A DNA stretch of 64,000 nucleotides from assembly GCF_001500045.1 (NCBI RefSeq), contig NZ_LQIX01000006.1, positions 59,325 through 123,324 of the forward strand. The letters are read 5' to 3'. Below, one piece after another: positions 34,598 through 43,445 of the stretch (position 1 is the stretch's first letter; every line of letters starts with the position of its first letter). Below the pieces are notes generated by a model. It saw only the letters and a program-made list of their open reading frames with translations. It was not told where the DNA came from and made no database searches. This stretch comes from Mycobacterium sp. GA-1199 (GTDB lineage: Bacteria > Actinomycetota > Actinomycetes > Mycobacteriales > Mycobacteriaceae). The translations under genes were made by a program, and so were the position numbers.

Positions 34598-35257
34598 ATG
34601 AGAGCGTCAATATACTTTGCGCTCGTGCAGCCCGAGTTTGCCGCCCGTGACCGTGAGCGCATCATCGAGGCTGCTTACGCCTGTTTGTCTCAACCGCACA
34701 CGGGCCCCGTCCCGGTCGCTGCGATTCTGCAGCGGGCACAAGTCTCGACGCGGGCCTTCTACCGTCACTTCGAATCGAAAGACGAATTGTTCCTTGCCAT
34801 GTTGCGCGAGGAGACCGACGCGTTGGCGCGGCGGCTCGACCGCGTCCACGAGGAGAAGTCAGGTGCTCCCGCCGAGCAGCTCGAAGCCTGGATCGAGGCG
34901 ATGTTCGGCCTGATCCACGACGCGCAGATGCGGATGCACTTCACCGTGATCGACTCCGATGAGGTCCGCGCCGCCAAGGGCTATCGCGAGACGCGCGAGA
35001 AGGCCCATGCCGACCGTGAGCGTTCACTGGTGGAGATCCTGCGGAGGGGTCGCGCCGACGGTTCGTTCCCGTTGGCCGACCCGGAGCAGGACGCGGTCGC
35101 CATCAACGCGATCATCAGCCGTGTGCTGATCAGCCAGACCTTCGACGACCACGAGGGTCTGCGGCTGGCCAAGGCCCGGCTGCTCGACTTCGCGCTACGC
35201 GCTTTGGGCGCCCGGCAGGGCGTTGCCGAACTCGACGAAGCCGTGCGCGAAGGTTAG
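34598..35257 (+). CDS. TetR/AcrR-family transcriptional regulator
   Basis: 219 residues. N-terminal HTH: RERIIEAAYACLSQ...PVAAILQRAQVSTRAFYRHFESKDELFLAML; the C-terminal ligand domain follows. It precedes the mce operon by 205 bp in the same orientation and is divergent from a hydrolase. It is half the size of the mce3 repressor Mce3R, which is a double TetR, so it is not its orthologue, but control of the mce operon is plausible. ATG 34598 or GTG 34625. Confidence 0.9.
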   Translation: MRASIYFALVQPEFAARDRERIIEAAYACLSQPHTGPVPVAAILQRAQVSTRAFYRHFESKDELFLAMLREETDALARRLDRVHEEKSGAPAEQLEAWIEAMFGLIHDAQMRMHFTVIDSDEVRAAKGYRETREKAHADRERSLVEILRRGRADGSFPLADPEQDAVAINAIISRVLISQTFDDHEGLRLAKARLLDFALRALGARQGVAELDEAVREG

Positions 35258-35300
35258 CCAGTGGCCCCTGAAGTGGACTAACTCGCGTGACCGACGTCGA

Positions 35301-35314
35301 CGGTTGCTCAACCG
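35301..35314. promoter_or_regulatory. Palindrome upstream of the mce operon
   Basis: CGGTTGCTCAACCG is a 14-bp palindrome with only the central two bases unpaired, in the 205-bp region between TetR and yrbEA. Candidate operator for the adjacent TetR regulator. The rest of this region (35258-35462) shows no gene. Confidence 0.5.
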
Positions 35315-35462
35315 CAAAATCCCGATATACGGTTCCCGGACGTCCGGCCGTGTGTACCCTTGCGCCACAGCCATCACGGGCGCGGGTTGTTGGTGTCAGG
35401 GAAGGTCGGCGGGCTATGGCAGTGCAGATGGCGGTGCGAGGCGCGCGGGTGGGAGCCGACTG

Positions 35463-36230
35463 ATGGTCGCTGTCAATGCAATTGCCAAGCCCGTGCGCGC
35501 CTTCGGCGGCTTCTACTCCATGGCGCTCGACACCTTCGTGTGGATGTTCAGGCCACCTTTCGCGTGGCGTGAGTTCATCTCTCAGGCGTGGTTCGTGGCG
35601 CGGGTTTCGATCGTTCCGACGCTGTTGCTGACCATTCCCTACACGGTGTTGCTGACTTTCATCGAAACGATATTGCTTGGCGAGATCGGTGCCGCGGATT
35701 TCTCCGGTACGGGAGCCGCCCTGGGCACGGTGCGACAGATCGGGCCCATCGTGACGGTCTTGGTGGTCGCCGGCGCCGGTGCCACCGCGATGTGCGCCGA
35801 CCTCGGTGCGCGGACGATTCGTGAAGAGCTCGACGCGCTGCGGGTGATGGGCATCAATCCCATTCAGGCACTTGTAGTTCCCCGGGTTCTCGCCGCCACC
35901 ATCGTCTCGCTGGCACTGTCCGCCACGGTAATTCTGGTCGGCCTGTCCGGCGCGTACTTCTTCGTCGTGTACATCCAGAATGTCTCGCCCGGCGCCTTCG
36001 CCGCCGGTTTGACGCTGATCATCGGTGCGACCGACGTGATCATCGCGCTGGTGAAAGCGGCACTGTTCGGGCTCTCTGCCGGCCTGATCGCCTGCTACAA
36101 GGGAATTTCCGTGCGTGGCGGCCCGGCCGGCGTCGGTAACGCGGTGAATGAAACCGTGGTGTTCACGTTCATGGCGCTGTTCGCGATCAACATCGTCGCG
36201 ACCGCGGTAGCGATCAAGATCACGCTATGA
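35463..36230 (+). CDS. yrbEA: MCE-operon ABC permease YrbEA
   Basis: 255-residue MlaE/YrbE-type permease with about five or six membrane helices and the family loop GATAMCADLGARTIREELDALRVMGINP that contacts the ATPase. With YrbEB it forms the inner-membrane channel of an Mce lipid importer energised by a distant MceG ATPase. ATG 35463 with GGGAG upstream. First gene of the mce operon; stop overlaps yrbEB by 4 bp. Confidence 0.95.
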   Translation: MVAVNAIAKPVRAFGGFYSMALDTFVWMFRPPFAWREFISQAWFVARVSIVPTLLLTIPYTVLLTFIETILLGEIGAADFSGTGAALGTVRQIGPIVTVLVVAGAGATAMCADLGARTIREELDALRVMGINPIQALVVPRVLAATIVSLALSATVILVGLSGAYFFVVYIQNVSPGAFAAGLTLIIGATDVIIALVKAALFGLSAGLIACYKGISVRGGPAGVGNAVNETVVFTFMALFAINIVATAVAIKITL

Positions 36231-37081
36231 CCGTTTCGCGTCCGCATTCACAATTCCCCTGGCTGAAGGCCAGGTTCCGCAGCGTGGCCGACCCGTGGAA
36301 CCGCATCGGAACCCAGACCAAGTTCTACGGCCGCACGTTGCGGAACATGCACTACGTCTTGATCCATTACCGGATCGAGTTGATTCGCATCATCGCGCAG
36401 ATGGGGCTTGGCGCAGGGGCGCTGATCATCATCGGCGGCACCGTCGCCATCGTCGGCTTCTTGACCGTGACAACCGGTGCGCTGGTGGCGGTCCAGGGAT
36501 ACAGCGACTTCTCCGAGATCGGCGTGGAGGCCCTGACCGGATTCGTGTCGGCCTACTTCAACGTGCGCCTGATCGCACCGGCGACCACCGCGATCGCACT
36601 GTCGGCGACGATCGGCGCCGGGGCCACTGCCCAGCTCGGCGCCATGCGCATCAACGAGGAAATCGACGCGTTGGAGGTGATGGGCATCCGCAGTATCGCG
36701 TTCCTCGCGTCCACCCGGGTGATCGCCGGCTTCCTCGTGGTGATCCCGCTGTACTGCGTCGGCGTGCTGATGGCGTTCTGGGCGGCGCGCTTCGGTACCA
36801 CGGTGATCTACGGCCAGTCGACGGGCGTGTACGACCACTACTTCCGAACATTCCTCAACCCCACCGACCTGATGTGGTCGTTCGGCCAGTGCATCGCGTT
36901 GTCGGTGGTGATCATGCTCGTGCACACGTACTACGGCTTCACCGCTCGCGGCGGTCCGGCCGGGGTGGGGGAAGCCGTCGGGCGTGCGGTGCGCACCTCG
37001 CTGATCGTCGCCGCCTTCGTCCTGGTCATGCTCTCGCTGGCGGTGTATGGCCAGTCCGGTAACTTCAACCTGGCCGGGTGA
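36227..37081 (+). CDS. yrbEB: MCE-operon ABC permease YrbEB
   Basis: 284-residue partner permease; family loop GATAQLGAMRINEEIDALEVMGI and the C-terminal YYGFTARGGPAGVGEAVGRAVR are clear. Overlaps yrbEA and mceA by 4 bp each (ATGA and GTGA), so translation is coupled and equal stoichiometry is expected. Confidence 0.95.
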   Translation: MTVSRPHSQFPWLKARFRSVADPWNRIGTQTKFYGRTLRNMHYVLIHYRIELIRIIAQMGLGAGALIIIGGTVAIVGFLTVTTGALVAVQGYSDFSEIGVEALTGFVSAYFNVRLIAPATTAIALSATIGAGATAQLGAMRINEEIDALEVMGIRSIAFLASTRVIAGFLVVIPLYCVGVLMAFWAARFGTTVIYGQSTGVYDHYFRTFLNPTDLMWSFGQCIALSVVIMLVHTYYGFTARGGPAGVGEAVGRAVRTSLIVAAFVLVMLSLAVYGQSGNFNLAG

Positions 37082-38544
37082 CGATGGAAGCACGAGACGA
37101 AGGCCTGCACCCCGCCTGGTGGACGTTGATCCTCGCGGTCGTGATCGCCGTCGCCCTGTGGCTGACCTATGCGCTGTTCGTCGGCTCCTTCAAGCAGACC
37201 GAAACCGTCACGCTGACCTCCGACCGTTCGGGTCTGGTGATGGAGACCAACGCCAAGGTCAAGTTGCGCGGCGTGCAAGTGGGGCGGGTCGCGTCGATCC
37301 GTGGCGGCAGTGAACCGGTGGCGTTGAAACTCGAGATCGACAGGGACAAGCTCGATTACATCCCCGCCAACGTCGAGGCGCAGATTCGGGCGACCACGGT
37401 GTTCGGCGCCAAGTTCGTCGACCTGATCTATCCCAGCGACCCCACCGCGAGGCGGCTGGAGCCCGGTCAGGTGATCAAGTCCCGCAACGTCACCGTCGAG
37501 GCCAATACGGTGTTCCAGAACGTCGTCGATGTGCTCGAGCAGGTCGACCCCGCCAAACTCAACAGTACGTTGTACGCGCTTGCCGAGGGTGTCCGAGGTC
37601 AGGGCGAGCTGATCGGGCAGGCCACCACCGACGCGAATCAGGTTCTGCTCGAACTCAATCCACGCAACGAGACAATCACCGAGGACCTGCGCGCACTCCG
37701 CGATTTCAACGACACGTACAGCGCTGCGGCACAAGACATCCTGATCACCCTCGATGGACTCAGCACCACAAGCACCACCATCACCGCTCAGGCCAGCCAG
37801 TTGGATGCGCTGCTGCTGGCCACCATCGGACTTTCCAACAGCGGGATCAACCTGCTCGCGCCGAACCAAGCGAACCTGATCAAGTCCATCAACGTGCTCG
37901 AACCGACCACCAACCTGCTGTACAAGTACAGCCCGGAGTACACCTGCCTGCTGACCGGCGCGAAGACCTTGCTGGACACCGGCGGGTACGACGCGCCCGG
38001 CGGTAACGGCCGGACACTGGTGCTCGACGTGGCGCTGGGGGTCGGCGACGACCCGTACCGGTACCCCAATCACCTGCCGATCGTCGGCGCCAAGGGCGGG
38101 CCGGGCGGCAAACCCAGTTGCGGTTCGCTGCCCGACGTCGCGCAGAATTGGCCGGTACGAAATCTCGTCACCAACACCGGGTTCGGCACCGGACTCGACT
38201 GGCGGCCCAATCCCGGCATCGGCTTCCCCGGGTACGCCAACTACCTGCCGACCACCCGCGCCGTGCCCGAACCGCCGAGTGTGCGCAACCTGTTCGGCGG
38301 ACCCGCGATAGGCCCGATCCCGTATCCGGGAGCCCCGGCTTACGGTGCCGACCTGTACGCCGACGACGGCACCCCACTGTGGCCGGGCCTTCCGGCCGCC
38401 CCGCCGCCGATGGCGCCGCGTGATCCGGGACCCACGCCGGGTTCGGAGCCGTTCATCGTCCATTCGCCCGCCCAGGTGCAACCCACACCGCTACGACCGA
38501 CACCCCTGCCGACCCCCGCACGACCGGGGCCTCCGTTCGGATGA
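37078..38544 (+). CDS. mceA: MCE family protein MceA
   Basis: 488 residues: one N-terminal membrane helix (TLILAVVIAVALWLTYALFV), the MlaD/MCE domain (TVTLTSDRSGLVMETNAKVKLRGVQVGRV...), a long helical Mce4/CUP1-type region, and a Pro-rich C-terminus. The sequence VLVLDVALGVGDDPYRYP-like region and TTNLLYKYSPEYTCLL resemble Mce3A more than Mce1A or Mce4A from memory. MceA-F assemble a heterohexameric tunnel across the periplasm. GTG start overlapping yrbEB. Confidence 0.94.
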   Translation: MTMEARDEGLHPAWWTLILAVVIAVALWLTYALFVGSFKQTETVTLTSDRSGLVMETNAKVKLRGVQVGRVASIRGGSEPVALKLEIDRDKLDYIPANVEAQIRATTVFGAKFVDLIYPSDPTARRLEPGQVIKSRNVTVEANTVFQNVVDVLEQVDPAKLNSTLYALAEGVRGQGELIGQATTDANQVLLELNPRNETITEDLRALRDFNDTYSAAAQDILITLDGLSTTSTTITAQASQLDALLLATIGLSNSGINLLAPNQANLIKSINVLEPTTNLLYKYSPEYTCLLTGAKTLLDTGGYDAPGGNGRTLVLDVALGVGDDPYRYPNHLPIVGAKGGPGGKPSCGSLPDVAQNWPVRNLVTNTGFGTGLDWRPNPGIGFPGYANYLPTTRAVPEPPSVRNLFGGPAIGPIPYPGAPAYGADLYADDGTPLWPGLPAAPPPMAPRDPGPTPGSEPFIVHSPAQVQPTPLRPTPLPTPARPGPPFG

Positions 38545-38572
38545 ACCACGACGCGATGAGAGGTGACACGCC

Positions 38573-39613
38573 ATGTCCAGCATGAACGCCAGGGTCCGGC
38601 GAGACGCGCTGCGTCTCGCCGTGTTCCTGGCTGTGTGCCTGCTCGGCGTGTTCGGACTGTTCGCGGTCTTCGGCGAGATGCGCTTCGGGGAGGCCACCAA
38701 CAGCTATGTCGCCGAGTTCACCAATGTCACCGGTCTGGAGAACGGCGATTTTGTGCGCATCGCCGGCGTCGAGGTCGGCAGCGTGGAAAAGGTTGCCATC
38801 CAACCCGATACCACCGCGCGGGTGGAGTTCACCGCGGACCAGTCGGTGGTGCTGACCGAGGGCAGCAGGGCCGTCATCCGATACGACGACCTCATCGGGG
38901 GACGTTACCTGGCACTCGAGGAGGGCGTCGGCGGAGTCAAGAAGCTCGAGCCCGGCGGCACGATTCCCTTCGCGCGCACGTCTCCCGCGCTCGACCTCGA
39001 CGCGCTGATCGGCGGCTTCCGGCCGCTGTTCCGTGCGCTGGATCCAGACCAGGTCAACGCGCTGTCGAGTCAGCTGATCCAGGCGCTGCAGGGTCAGGGC
39101 GCGACCATCAACTCGTTCCTCGCCCAAACCGCGTCGCTGACAACGACTTTGGCGGATCGCGACCGGCTGATCGGCGACGTGATCGTCAACCTCAACGTGG
39201 TGCTGGGATCGCTCGGTGACCAGAACGAACAGTTCGCCAAGGCGGTCGACGCGCTCAGCCAATTGGTCGGGACGCTGGCAGAGCGCAGATCCGACATCAG
39301 CAACGGGCTGGCGTACACCAATGAAGCGGCCGGAACCGTCGCGGACCTCTTGGACCAGGCGCGGCCACCGTTCACCAAGGCGATCCAGGAGACGGACCGT
39401 GCCGCGGGGATCGTGGTGGCCGACCACGAATACTTCGACAACCTGCTGAACACATTGCCGGATGCCCATCAAGCGCTCGCGCGGCAAGGGCTCTACGGCG
39501 ACTTCTTCAACTTTTATCTCTGCGACATTGTGCTCAAACTCAACGGCAAGGGCGGCCAGCCGGTGTATGTGAAAGTCGCCGGGCAGTCCACGGGGAGGTG
39601 TGCGCCGAGGTGA
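38573..39613 (+). CDS. mceB: MCE family protein MceB
   Basis: 346 residues: N-terminal membrane helix (LRLAVFLAVCLLGVFGLFAVF), MCE domain (YVAEFTNVTGLENGDFVRIAGVEVGSV), then helical coiled region and a C-terminus with two Cys. A 28-bp gap from mceA is one of the two places in the permease-to-mceF run (with mceE-mceF) where the genes do not overlap. Component of the Mce tunnel. Confidence 0.95.
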   Translation: MSSMNARVRRDALRLAVFLAVCLLGVFGLFAVFGEMRFGEATNSYVAEFTNVTGLENGDFVRIAGVEVGSVEKVAIQPDTTARVEFTADQSVVLTEGSRAVIRYDDLIGGRYLALEEGVGGVKKLEPGGTIPFARTSPALDLDALIGGFRPLFRALDPDQVNALSSQLIQALQGQGATINSFLAQTASLTTTLADRDRLIGDVIVNLNVVLGSLGDQNEQFAKAVDALSQLVGTLAERRSDISNGLAYTNEAAGTVADLLDQARPPFTKAIQETDRAAGIVVADHEYFDNLLNTLPDAHQALARQGLYGDFFNFYLCDIVLKLNGKGGQPVYVKVAGQSTGRCAPR

Positions 39614-40962
39614 GGTCGTTTTCGGAACGGAACCAGACCGTCATTGGCGCCGTGGGGCTGGCGTTGACGATCGGCATCGTGCTGGGGTCGCTGAACTACG
39701 ATCGACTGCCCTTCCTGCAGGGCAGCGAATACTCGGCCTACTTCGCCGAGGTGGGCGGGCTGGAAACCGGTAAGACGGTGCGGGTTTCAGGTTTCGAGGT
39801 CGGCAGCGTCAAATCCATCGAATTGGACGGTCCGCACGCGCTGGTGACGTTCACCGTCGACAGTGACATCCGGTTGGGTGATCGCACCGAGGCGGCGATC
39901 AAGACCGAGGGCCTGTTGGGTACGAAGATTCTCGAGGTCACCTCCCGCGGTGACGGCCGGCAGGAGGGCACCATCCCCCTTGATCGCACGACCTCGCCCT
40001 ATGAGCTTCCCGATGCGCTGGGCGAATTGGCCGCGACGATCAGCGGTTTGAACACCGACCAGTTGTCCGACTCGCTGAGGGTGTTGTCGGAGACCTTCTC
40101 CGACACCCCGCCCGAGCTGCGGATCGCGATCGAGGGTGTGGCCCGGTTCTCCGACACGCTGAACGAACGTGACGCGCAGCTGCGCGGGCTGCTCGGCAAC
40201 GCCGACAAGGCCACCAAGGTGCTGGCCGAGCGCAGCAACCAAATCGTGAGCCTGGTCAACAACACCAACGCGCTGCTGGCCGAGCTGGAAAACCAGAGCG
40301 CCGCACTGGATCAGGTGTCGGGCAACATCTCGGCGCTCAGCGGGCAGTTGCAGGGTTTCATCGGCGAGAACCGCGAAACCCTGCGACCCGCCCTGGACAA
40401 GCTCAACGGCGTGCTGACGATCATCGACAATCGCAAGGAACGCCTGCAGAAGTCGCTGTCGTTGCTGACCGACTACGTGATGTCGCTGGGTGAATCGGTG
40501 TCTGGCGGTCCGTTCTTCAAGAACTACGTCGCCAACCTGCTGCCGGGTCAGTTCCTGCAGCCGTTCATCGATGCCGCGTTCTCCGATCTCGGCCTGGATC
40601 CCAATGTGAAGCTGCCTTCGGAGCTGAGCGACCCGCAGGTCGGTCAGCCGGGAACGCCGGCGCTGCCGGTGCCGTTCCCGCGCACAGGTCAAGGCGGCGA
40701 ACCACGGCTGACGGTCCCCGACGCCATCACCGGCAATCCCGGCGATCAGGCATGCGGACCGCCCGGGCTGCCGTTGCCGGGTCCTGGCTGCTATCCCTAC
40801 CGCGAGCCGGTGCCGGCGCCGCCCCCCGGCGGGCCGCCTCCCGGACCGCCCGCTGAGGCACCGCCGGCCCTGCAGTCGACGCCGGACCCGACACCGTCAC
40901 CGGTCGCGGTGCCCGCTCCCGGTGGGCAGGCCCACCTCTCACCTGCGGAGGCCGGACGATGA
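39610..40962 (+). CDS. mceC: MCE family protein MceC
   Basis: 450 residues: N-terminal helix, MCE domain (YSAYFAEVGGLETGKTVRVSGFEVGSV), helical region and a long Pro-rich tail. The GTG at 39610 overlaps the mceB stop by 4 bp (GTGA), matching the operon's pattern; GTG 39598 is possible but overlaps more. Confidence 0.94.
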   Translation: MRSFSERNQTVIGAVGLALTIGIVLGSLNYDRLPFLQGSEYSAYFAEVGGLETGKTVRVSGFEVGSVKSIELDGPHALVTFTVDSDIRLGDRTEAAIKTEGLLGTKILEVTSRGDGRQEGTIPLDRTTSPYELPDALGELAATISGLNTDQLSDSLRVLSETFSDTPPELRIAIEGVARFSDTLNERDAQLRGLLGNADKATKVLAERSNQIVSLVNNTNALLAELENQSAALDQVSGNISALSGQLQGFIGENRETLRPALDKLNGVLTIIDNRKERLQKSLSLLTDYVMSLGESVSGGPFFKNYVANLLPGQFLQPFIDAAFSDLGLDPNVKLPSELSDPQVGQPGTPALPVPFPRTGQGGEPRLTVPDAITGNPGDQACGPPGLPLPGPGCYPYREPVPAPPPGGPPPGPPAEAPPALQSTPDPTPSPVAVPAPGGQAHLSPAEAGR

Positions 40963-42293
40963 CCCGCGGCGCGCGCAACATGCTGGCCGTTGCGTTGGTC
41001 GTGATACTCGCCGCGGGCGCGATCGTGTTGTTGCGCAACACCGGAGCGATCAACCGCACACACGTCGTCGCCTACTTCGACAACGCCAACGGCATCTACC
41101 CCGGTGACGACGTCAGCATCGTCGGCGTTCCCGTGGGCCAAATCGAATCCATCGAACCCCAACCCGACCGGGTCAAGATCTCGTTCTGGTACGACAGCAA
41201 GTACAAGGTGCCGGCAGACGCCAAGGCCGCGATCCTGTCACCGACGTTGGTGACCGCGCGCGCCATCCAACTGACTCCGCCCTACACCGGCGGACCGGTG
41301 ATGGGCGACGACACGGTGATCCCCCAGTCGCGCACCGCCGTTCCGGTCGAGTGGGACGAGGTCCGGCAACAGTTGCAGAAGCTCGCCGAGACGCTCCAGC
41401 CGACCGAACCGGGCGGCGTGAGCCCCCTGGGGTCGGTCATCAACACCACTGCCGACAACCTGCGCGGCGAAGGTGCCAACATCCGTGACACCGTCATCAA
41501 GCTGTCGCAGGCTGTGACGGCCCTGGGCGATCACAGCACCGACATCTTCTCCACGGTCAAGAATTTGGCGACCCTGGTCTCGGCGCTGCAGGACAGCACC
41601 GACGTGATGCGTCAGCTCAACCAGAACCTCGCGTCGGTGACCGGACTGCTTGCCAACGATCCCAACGAAGTCGCCGACGCGCTGCGCGACCTCAACAACG
41701 TCGTCGGGGAAGTCCAGACGTTCGTCGCCGACAACCGCGAAGCGCTGGGCACCACGTCGGACAAGTTGGCCGGGGTGACCCAGGCGTTGACCGACAGCCT
41801 CGCCGAGGTCAAGCAGTTCCTGCACGTGGCGCCCAACACGTTGCAGAACTACGTCAACATCTGGCAGCCCGCTCAGGGTGCGGTGAGCAGCTTGCCGATG
41901 CTGAACAACTTCGCCAACCCGATTTCGTTCCTGTGCGGCGGAATTCAGGCCGCATCCCGGCTCAACGCCGAGCAGTCGGCCAAGCTGTGCGTGCAGTACA
42001 TGGCGCCGATCCTGAAAAACCGCCAGTACAACTTCCTGCCCATCATGCAGAACGTCTTCGTCGGTGCCACGACGCGGCCCAATGAGCTGACCTACAGCGA
42101 GGACTGGTTGCGGCCCGACTACATTCCGCCGCAACCTGTTCCGCCGGCAGCTCCGCCGCAGTCGGCGCCGTCGGCGCAGGCGGCGCCACCCGCGCCGGCC
42201 GCCGGCCCGCCGTTGGCGGCTGAGGCGCCGGTCTCGACGAATCCGGCCGATGGTCTGCACGGGATGATGGTGCCCCAGGGGGTCGGGCCATGA
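40959..42293 (+). CDS. mceD: MCE family protein MceD
   Basis: 444 residues: N-terminal helix (MLAVALVVILAAGAIVLL), MCE domain (VVAYFDNANGIYPGDDVSIVGVPVGQIESIEPQPDRVKI), helical region, Pro/Ala-rich tail. Overlaps mceC and mceE by 4 bp (ATGA). Confidence 0.95.
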   Translation: MTRGARNMLAVALVVILAAGAIVLLRNTGAINRTHVVAYFDNANGIYPGDDVSIVGVPVGQIESIEPQPDRVKISFWYDSKYKVPADAKAAILSPTLVTARAIQLTPPYTGGPVMGDDTVIPQSRTAVPVEWDEVRQQLQKLAETLQPTEPGGVSPLGSVINTTADNLRGEGANIRDTVIKLSQAVTALGDHSTDIFSTVKNLATLVSALQDSTDVMRQLNQNLASVTGLLANDPNEVADALRDLNNVVGEVQTFVADNREALGTTSDKLAGVTQALTDSLAEVKQFLHVAPNTLQNYVNIWQPAQGAVSSLPMLNNFANPISFLCGGIQAASRLNAEQSAKLCVQYMAPILKNRQYNFLPIMQNVFVGATTRPNELTYSEDWLRPDYIPPQPVPPAAPPQSAPSAQAAPPAPAAGPPLAAEAPVSTNPADGLHGMMVPQGVGP

Positions 42294-43444
42294 TGCGGCG
42301 CAATCTCATTCGCAGAGCGGCGGCGGTGGCCGTATCGGCCGCGGTGCTGTCGGGCTGTTCGGACTGGCAGGGGCTGAACTCGCTGCCGCTGCCCGGCGTC
42401 GAGGGCACCGGCCCGGGGGCGTTCACGATCCAGGCGCAGATGCCCGACGTCGACAACATCGAGCCCAATTCCCGCGTCCGAGTGGCCGATGTGAACGTCG
42501 GCACGGTGCGCAAGATCGAGCGTCAGGGTTGGCATGCGCTGGTGACGATGGAACTCAACGGTGACGTCGAACTGCCCGCGAATGCGACGGCCAAGCTGGG
42601 GCTGACGAGCCTGTTGGGGTCCTTGCACATCGAGTTGGCCCCGCCCACCGACGCGCCGCCGGCGGGCAAGCTCAAAGAAGGGTCGCTGATTCCGCTCGAG
42701 TCGTCGAGCGCCTACCCGAGTACCGAGCAGGCGCTGGCCGCAGTGGCGCTGCTGCTCAACGGCGGCGGCATCGGCAATATCTACGACATCACCGAGGCGT
42801 TGAGCGTCGCGTTCACCGGCCGCGAAAGCGACTTGCGCAGCCTCATCGAACAGCTCGACATCGCGATCGGCCATCTTGATGACCAGAAGCAGGACATCAT
42901 CGAGGCCACCGAGAGCCTGAACAATCTGATGGGCCAGATCGCCGAGCAAAAGCCGGTGGTGGACAAGGCGTTACGGACCATTCCCGATGCCCTGGCCGTG
43001 CTGAGGGACCAACGGCAGAATCTGGCCGAGGTGCTGATTCAGCTGGGCAGGTTCAGCGCGCTGGCCGCCGACTCGGTCAATCAGACCAAAGACGCTCTGG
43101 TGCAAGAGCTCAAGGATCTGGGCGTGGTGCTGGAGGAGTTGGCCGACGCCGGACCCGCGTTGACCCGCGCGTTGAGCTTCTTGCCGACTTTCCCCTTCCC
43201 GAAGGAGACATTGCTCAATTGGATGCGCGGCGACTACGCGAACCTGACGTTGGTCGTCGACCTGACGTTGAGCAGGATCGATTCGAGCTTCTTCACCGGG
43301 ACGCGGTTCGAGTGCAACCTGACGTGGTTGGAGCTGCAGTGGGGACGCACCATCGGCCAGTTCCCCAGCCCGTGCAACCACCACGTGCCGCCGCCGGGTG
43401 GCAACCCGTTGGTCGCTCCGTATCGCTGGGATCAGGGGCCGTAG
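42290..43444 (+). CDS. mceE: MCE family lipoprotein MceE (LprN-like)
   Basis: 384 residues. Signal peptide with lipobox LSGC (Cys23), so it is membrane-anchored by lipid, as usual for the E subunit. MCE domain (FTIQAQMPDVDNIEPNSRVRVADVNVGTVRKIE...) and helical region; shorter Pro tail than its siblings. Overlaps mceD by 4 bp. Confidence 0.95.
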   Translation: MMRRNLIRRAAAVAVSAAVLSGCSDWQGLNSLPLPGVEGTGPGAFTIQAQMPDVDNIEPNSRVRVADVNVGTVRKIERQGWHALVTMELNGDVELPANATAKLGLTSLLGSLHIELAPPTDAPPAGKLKEGSLIPLESSSAYPSTEQALAAVALLLNGGGIGNIYDITEALSVAFTGRESDLRSLIEQLDIAIGHLDDQKQDIIEATESLNNLMGQIAEQKPVVDKALRTIPDALAVLRDQRQNLAEVLIQLGRFSALAADSVNQTKDALVQELKDLGVVLEELADAGPALTRALSFLPTFPFPKETLLNWMRGDYANLTLVVDLTLSRIDSSFFTGTRFECNLTWLELQWGRTIGQFPSPCNHHVPPPGGNPLVAPYRWDQGP

Positions 43445-43445
43445 C

